Shown here: piece by piece, positions 61,515 to 64,000 of the stretch | Layout of the letters: the number at the start of each line of letters is the position of its first letter | How positions within the stretch are numbered: position 1 is the first letter of the stretch | NCBI GenBank assembly: GCA_034430175.1 | Contig: DAOUFI010000014.1 | Span: 1 to 64,000, forward strand | Origin: UBA6107 sp034430175 | GTDB taxonomy: Bacteria > Chloroflexota > Anaerolineae > Anaerolineales > Anaerolineaceae | Direction of reading: 5' to 3' | DNA: 64,000 bases | Made by a program: the position numbers and the translations under genes | Notes under the pieces: generated by a model | The model's input: the letters and a program-made list of their open reading frames with translations, nothing else | What the model was told of the DNA's origin: nothing | Databases searched by the model: none

Positions 61515-61926
61515 ATTGGTGGTAAATGATCGAATCTAGTTTTAACGGAGAAGTGTTTGGATTAATATCCATATTTCTTCGAGTCAGGTTATTGATGTGC
61601 GCGATTAAGGTGGTGCTTTTAACTGGTTTAATCAAGTAATCGTCCGCGCCCATATCCAAGGCCCTGGCAACCAAACCGGGATTGTCAAGGACTGATAGAA
61701 TCATGATGGGAACTCGGCTGATCGCGCGTATCTTTTCGCACACCTGCCAACCATCCATACCCGACATCATCAAGTCAAGGAGGACGATATCAGGATTTTC
61801 CGTTTTGAGCTTCTCAAGACCAAAATCGCCAGAATGCGCGGTAATAACCTTGGCTTCTGTAGGCTCTAGCATTAAACGAATAATATCTGTCATAGCCGGG
61901 TCATCATCGATGACGAGGATCTTCAT
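61513..61926 (-). CDS. Single-domain response regulator
   Basis: This 137-residue CheY-like receiver has acidic residues in KILVIDDDPAMT, phosphoacceptor Asp51 in IVLLDLMMSGMDGW, and Lys100 in DYLIKPV. A 15-residue tail contains no output domain. No histidine kinase gene is adjacent, so the signal source and target are unknown. Expression starts between this gene and ppdK (61927-62155, AT-rich, no gene that I can see). Confidence 0.9.
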   Translation of the reverse strand: MKILVIDDDPAMTDIIRLMLEPTEAKVITAHSGDFGLEKLKTENPDIVLLDLMMSGMDGWQVCEKIRAISRVPIMILSVLDNPGLVARALDMGADDYLIKPVKSTTLIAHINNLTRRNMDINPNTSPLKLDSIIYHQ

Positions 61927-62155
61927 TTTTACTCCGAAATATTATTTGTATTACAACAGTATTATGAACCATATTTTGCAGATTCTACCTTGCAAAGTGT
62001 TTACAAAAAGATCAAAAATGTGGTTCCTCAACATAAATGATGAAGTCATCCCTGCGTTACGGGTTAATGGTAAAATTTCAAAATTCGGAAAAGTTAATGT
62101 TCCCCGCATCGCGGTGTAACAAAAACGCTCTAATAATTTTCTCTGGAGGTCAAGA

Positions 62156-64000
62156 TGGCAGAAAAAAAATGGGTTTATCTTTTTAGCGAGATCGAAAAAG
62201 CTGAAAAGTATGTCAAAGGCGACTGGGAAGCCGTCCGCGGTTTATTGGGCGGAAAGGGAGCCAACCTCGCCGAAATGGCTCGTATTAAACTTCCTGTTCC
62301 CCCCGGTTTTACGGTTACTACCGAAGCATGCAATGCCTACTCTGCATCCAAAAAATTCCCAGAAGGTATGTGGGACCAGATGCTTGCCGCATTGAAAGTG
62401 GTTGAAAAGGATACTGGGAAAAAATTCGGTAGCAATGAGAACCCCCTGTTGGTTTCTTGCCGCTCTGGCGCGAAATTCTCAATGCCTGGCATGATGGACA
62501 CCGTTTTGAACATTGGTTTGAACGATGAATCCGCCAAGGGCATGATTAAACTGACAAACAACGAACGCTTTGTGTACGACTCATATCGCCGCTTGATTAT
62601 GATGTTCGGCACCGTTGTCCTTGGATTACCCGACGAAGCTTTCGAGGAAGTGTTCGATGGTTATAAGAAAGACAAGGGTTATAAAGCCGATACCGACCTG
62701 ACTGCCGAAGACCTTAAGATTTTGGTTGAAAAATTCAAGGTTGTTGTCAAGAAGCATTATAAGAAAGATTTTCCGCAGGATCCATTGGAACAACTCAAAC
62801 TTGCCACGGAAGCTGTTTTCAAATCCTGGATGGGCAAGCGCGCCATCGATTATCGCCGCGCCACCAACATCCCAGATGATCTGGGCACCGCCGTCAATAT
62901 TGTGACCATGGTCTTTGGCAACATGGGTTGGGATTCAGGCACAGGTGTTGCTTTCACTCGCAATCCCTCCACTGGCGAACGAAAACTTTATGGCGACTAC
63001 CTGCTGAACGCGCAGGGTGAAGACGTTGTCGCAGGAATTCGCAATACTGAGAAGATCGAAACGCTTGGCACATCACTCCCCGAAGCGAACAAAGCCTTCC
63101 TCGAAGTTGTCAAGAAGCTGGAATTGCACTACAAAGATATGCAGGATCTCGAGTTCACTGTCGAACGCGGACGCCTATGGATGCTGCAATGCCGCAACGG
63201 CAAGCGCACTGCCCTGGCTGCTGTGAAAATCGCGGTGGATATGGTCAATGAAGGCCTCATCAGCAAGGAAGAAGCTATCAAACGTGTTTCTACTGAAAAT
63301 GTTGACACACTGCTTCATCCCCAGTTCACTGCCGAAACAAAAGCGAAAGCCAAGAAAGACGGCCGTTTCTATGCTTCTGGCGTGAATGCCTCTCCGGGCG
63401 CCGCAGTGGGTCAGGTTTACTTTGATGCCGACCTCACCGAGAAGAAGAGCAAAGAAGAAGGACAGGACACCATCATGGTGCGCCCGTTCACCAAGCCGGA
63501 TGATGTGCACGGTATGTTGGCTGCCAAGGGTATCCTCACCAGCGAAGGTGGCGCTACCTCACATGCTGCAGTTGTTGCTCGTCAGTTTGGTGTTCCCTGT
63601 GTTGTTGGCGCCTCCTCTGTTGTGATCGACCTTGAGAAACGAGTAATGGTATGTAACGGCGTCACCATCAAAGAAGGCGAGTGGATTTCCGTTGATGGCA
63701 CCACAGGTGAGGTTTATACCGGAAAGATTGACTTGACCACCCCATCCATTGAAGAGCAGACCGATCTATTGACTCTTTTGAGCTGGGCTGATGAAATTGC
63801 TGGCATGCAGGTTTGGGCTAACTCCGATTACCCGAAGGATGCGCGACGTGCCCGTGCATATGGCGCCAAGGGCATTGGTCTTTGCCGTACCGAGCATATG
63901 TTCTTTGAACCCGCGCGTCTGCCAATCGTCCAGCGCATGATCCTGGCTAAAGACGATGCCACCCGGAAAGCAGCTCTGGACGAGCTTTTACCATTCCAGC
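62156..64000 (+). CDS. ppdK: Pyruvate phosphate dikinase (partial, N-terminal 615 residues)
   Basis: The enzyme interconverts pyruvate, ATP and phosphate with PEP, AMP and pyrophosphate. It starts MAEKKWVYLFSEIEKAEKYV; the ATP-grasp segment GGKGANLAEMARIKLPVPPG and SCRSGAKFSMPGMMDTVLN follow. The swivelling domain has the phospho-His in GGATSHAAVVARQFGVPCV, about residue 468. The frame runs off the window at 64000 inside the PEP-binding barrel (CRTEHMFFEPARLPIVQRMI). GGAGG precedes the ATG by five bases. Confidence 0.97.

Noticed and set aside
61682..62119. A + strand ORF antisense to the response regulator
   Set aside because: It is mainly the shadow of the receiver gene and AT-rich spacer, without ribosome site or recognisable sequence.
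1..64000. CRISPR array, rRNA genes, transposase or phage structural genes
   Set aside because: None was seen; the only regular repeats are the tRNA-Glu-derived array and the short palindromes.

Overview
The window looks like chromosome of an anaerobic or facultative bacterium of the Chloroflexota, most likely class Anaerolineae. This is inferred from family-level memory, not from a search. The pointers are a V/A-type rotary ATPase operon, lipoproteins with Pro/Thr-rich linkers, methylmalonyl-CoA mutase beside its epimerase, pyruvate phosphate dikinase, lactate dehydrogenase, and a ribosomal protein L31 carrying an RNA-polymerase-alpha-CTD-like tail. Most genes are of moderate GC; the segment at 14.2-15.4 kb is clearly AT-rich.

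Layout. 0-5.3 kb: V-type ATPase genes I(end)-K-F-E-A-B-D, closed by a terminator. 5.3-13.8 kb: a MurE-type ligase, a lipoprotein, a hipBA module with its own promoter and operator-like repeats, small orphan genes, an extended SDR, adenosine deaminase, and a DUF4236/Excalibur membrane protein. 13.8-16.3 kb: an accessory zone made of tRNA-Glu, a run of degenerate copies of its 3' end plus terminator, palindromic repeats, an AT-rich two-gene cassette, and a second partial tRNA-Glu copy on the far side. 16.4-19.1 kb: a tightly overlapping operon of a cation/proton antiporter, a P-II-like protein and a DUF1786 protein. 19.2-23.3 kb: an operon of a B12-binding enzyme, an octopine-dehydrogenase-family enzyme and an ATP-grasp ligase, preceded by a short unlisted ORF and a perfect hairpin. 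This is the best candidate for an undescribed pathway. 23.4-34.5 kb: methylmalonyl-CoA mutase and epimerase, an MFS exporter, lactate dehydrogenase, UvrA, a GlsB-type protein, glutathione peroxidase, UDP-glucose dehydrogenase and FolD.

34.6-52.8 kb holds a long, mostly co-directional nucleobase-catabolic cluster: 8-oxoguanine deaminase, adenine deaminase, a GntR regulator, two different transcarbamylase-family proteins (one ATCase-like, one YgeW-like), carbamate kinase, a BMP-type nucleoside ABC importer, two fold-type-II PLP enzymes and a dihydropyrimidinase. A glycosyltransferase and an orphan protein sit inside it. Two copies of a GntR-type operator flank a promoter at its head. The logic suggested is import, deamination, ring opening and carbamoyl transfer, with ATP made by carbamate kinase. 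It resembles the anaerobic purine pathway of E. coli and gut bacteria but has a different gene content.

52.8-57.5 kb: three overlapping membrane genes resembling complex-I/Mrp antiporter subunits that lack the key residues I would expect, then a coiled-coil protein. 57.5-61.9 kb: rplU-rpmA-rpmE with a consensus promoter and structured leader, tdk, hpt, a CCA-adding-type enzyme, and a single-domain response regulator. The window ends inside ppdK.
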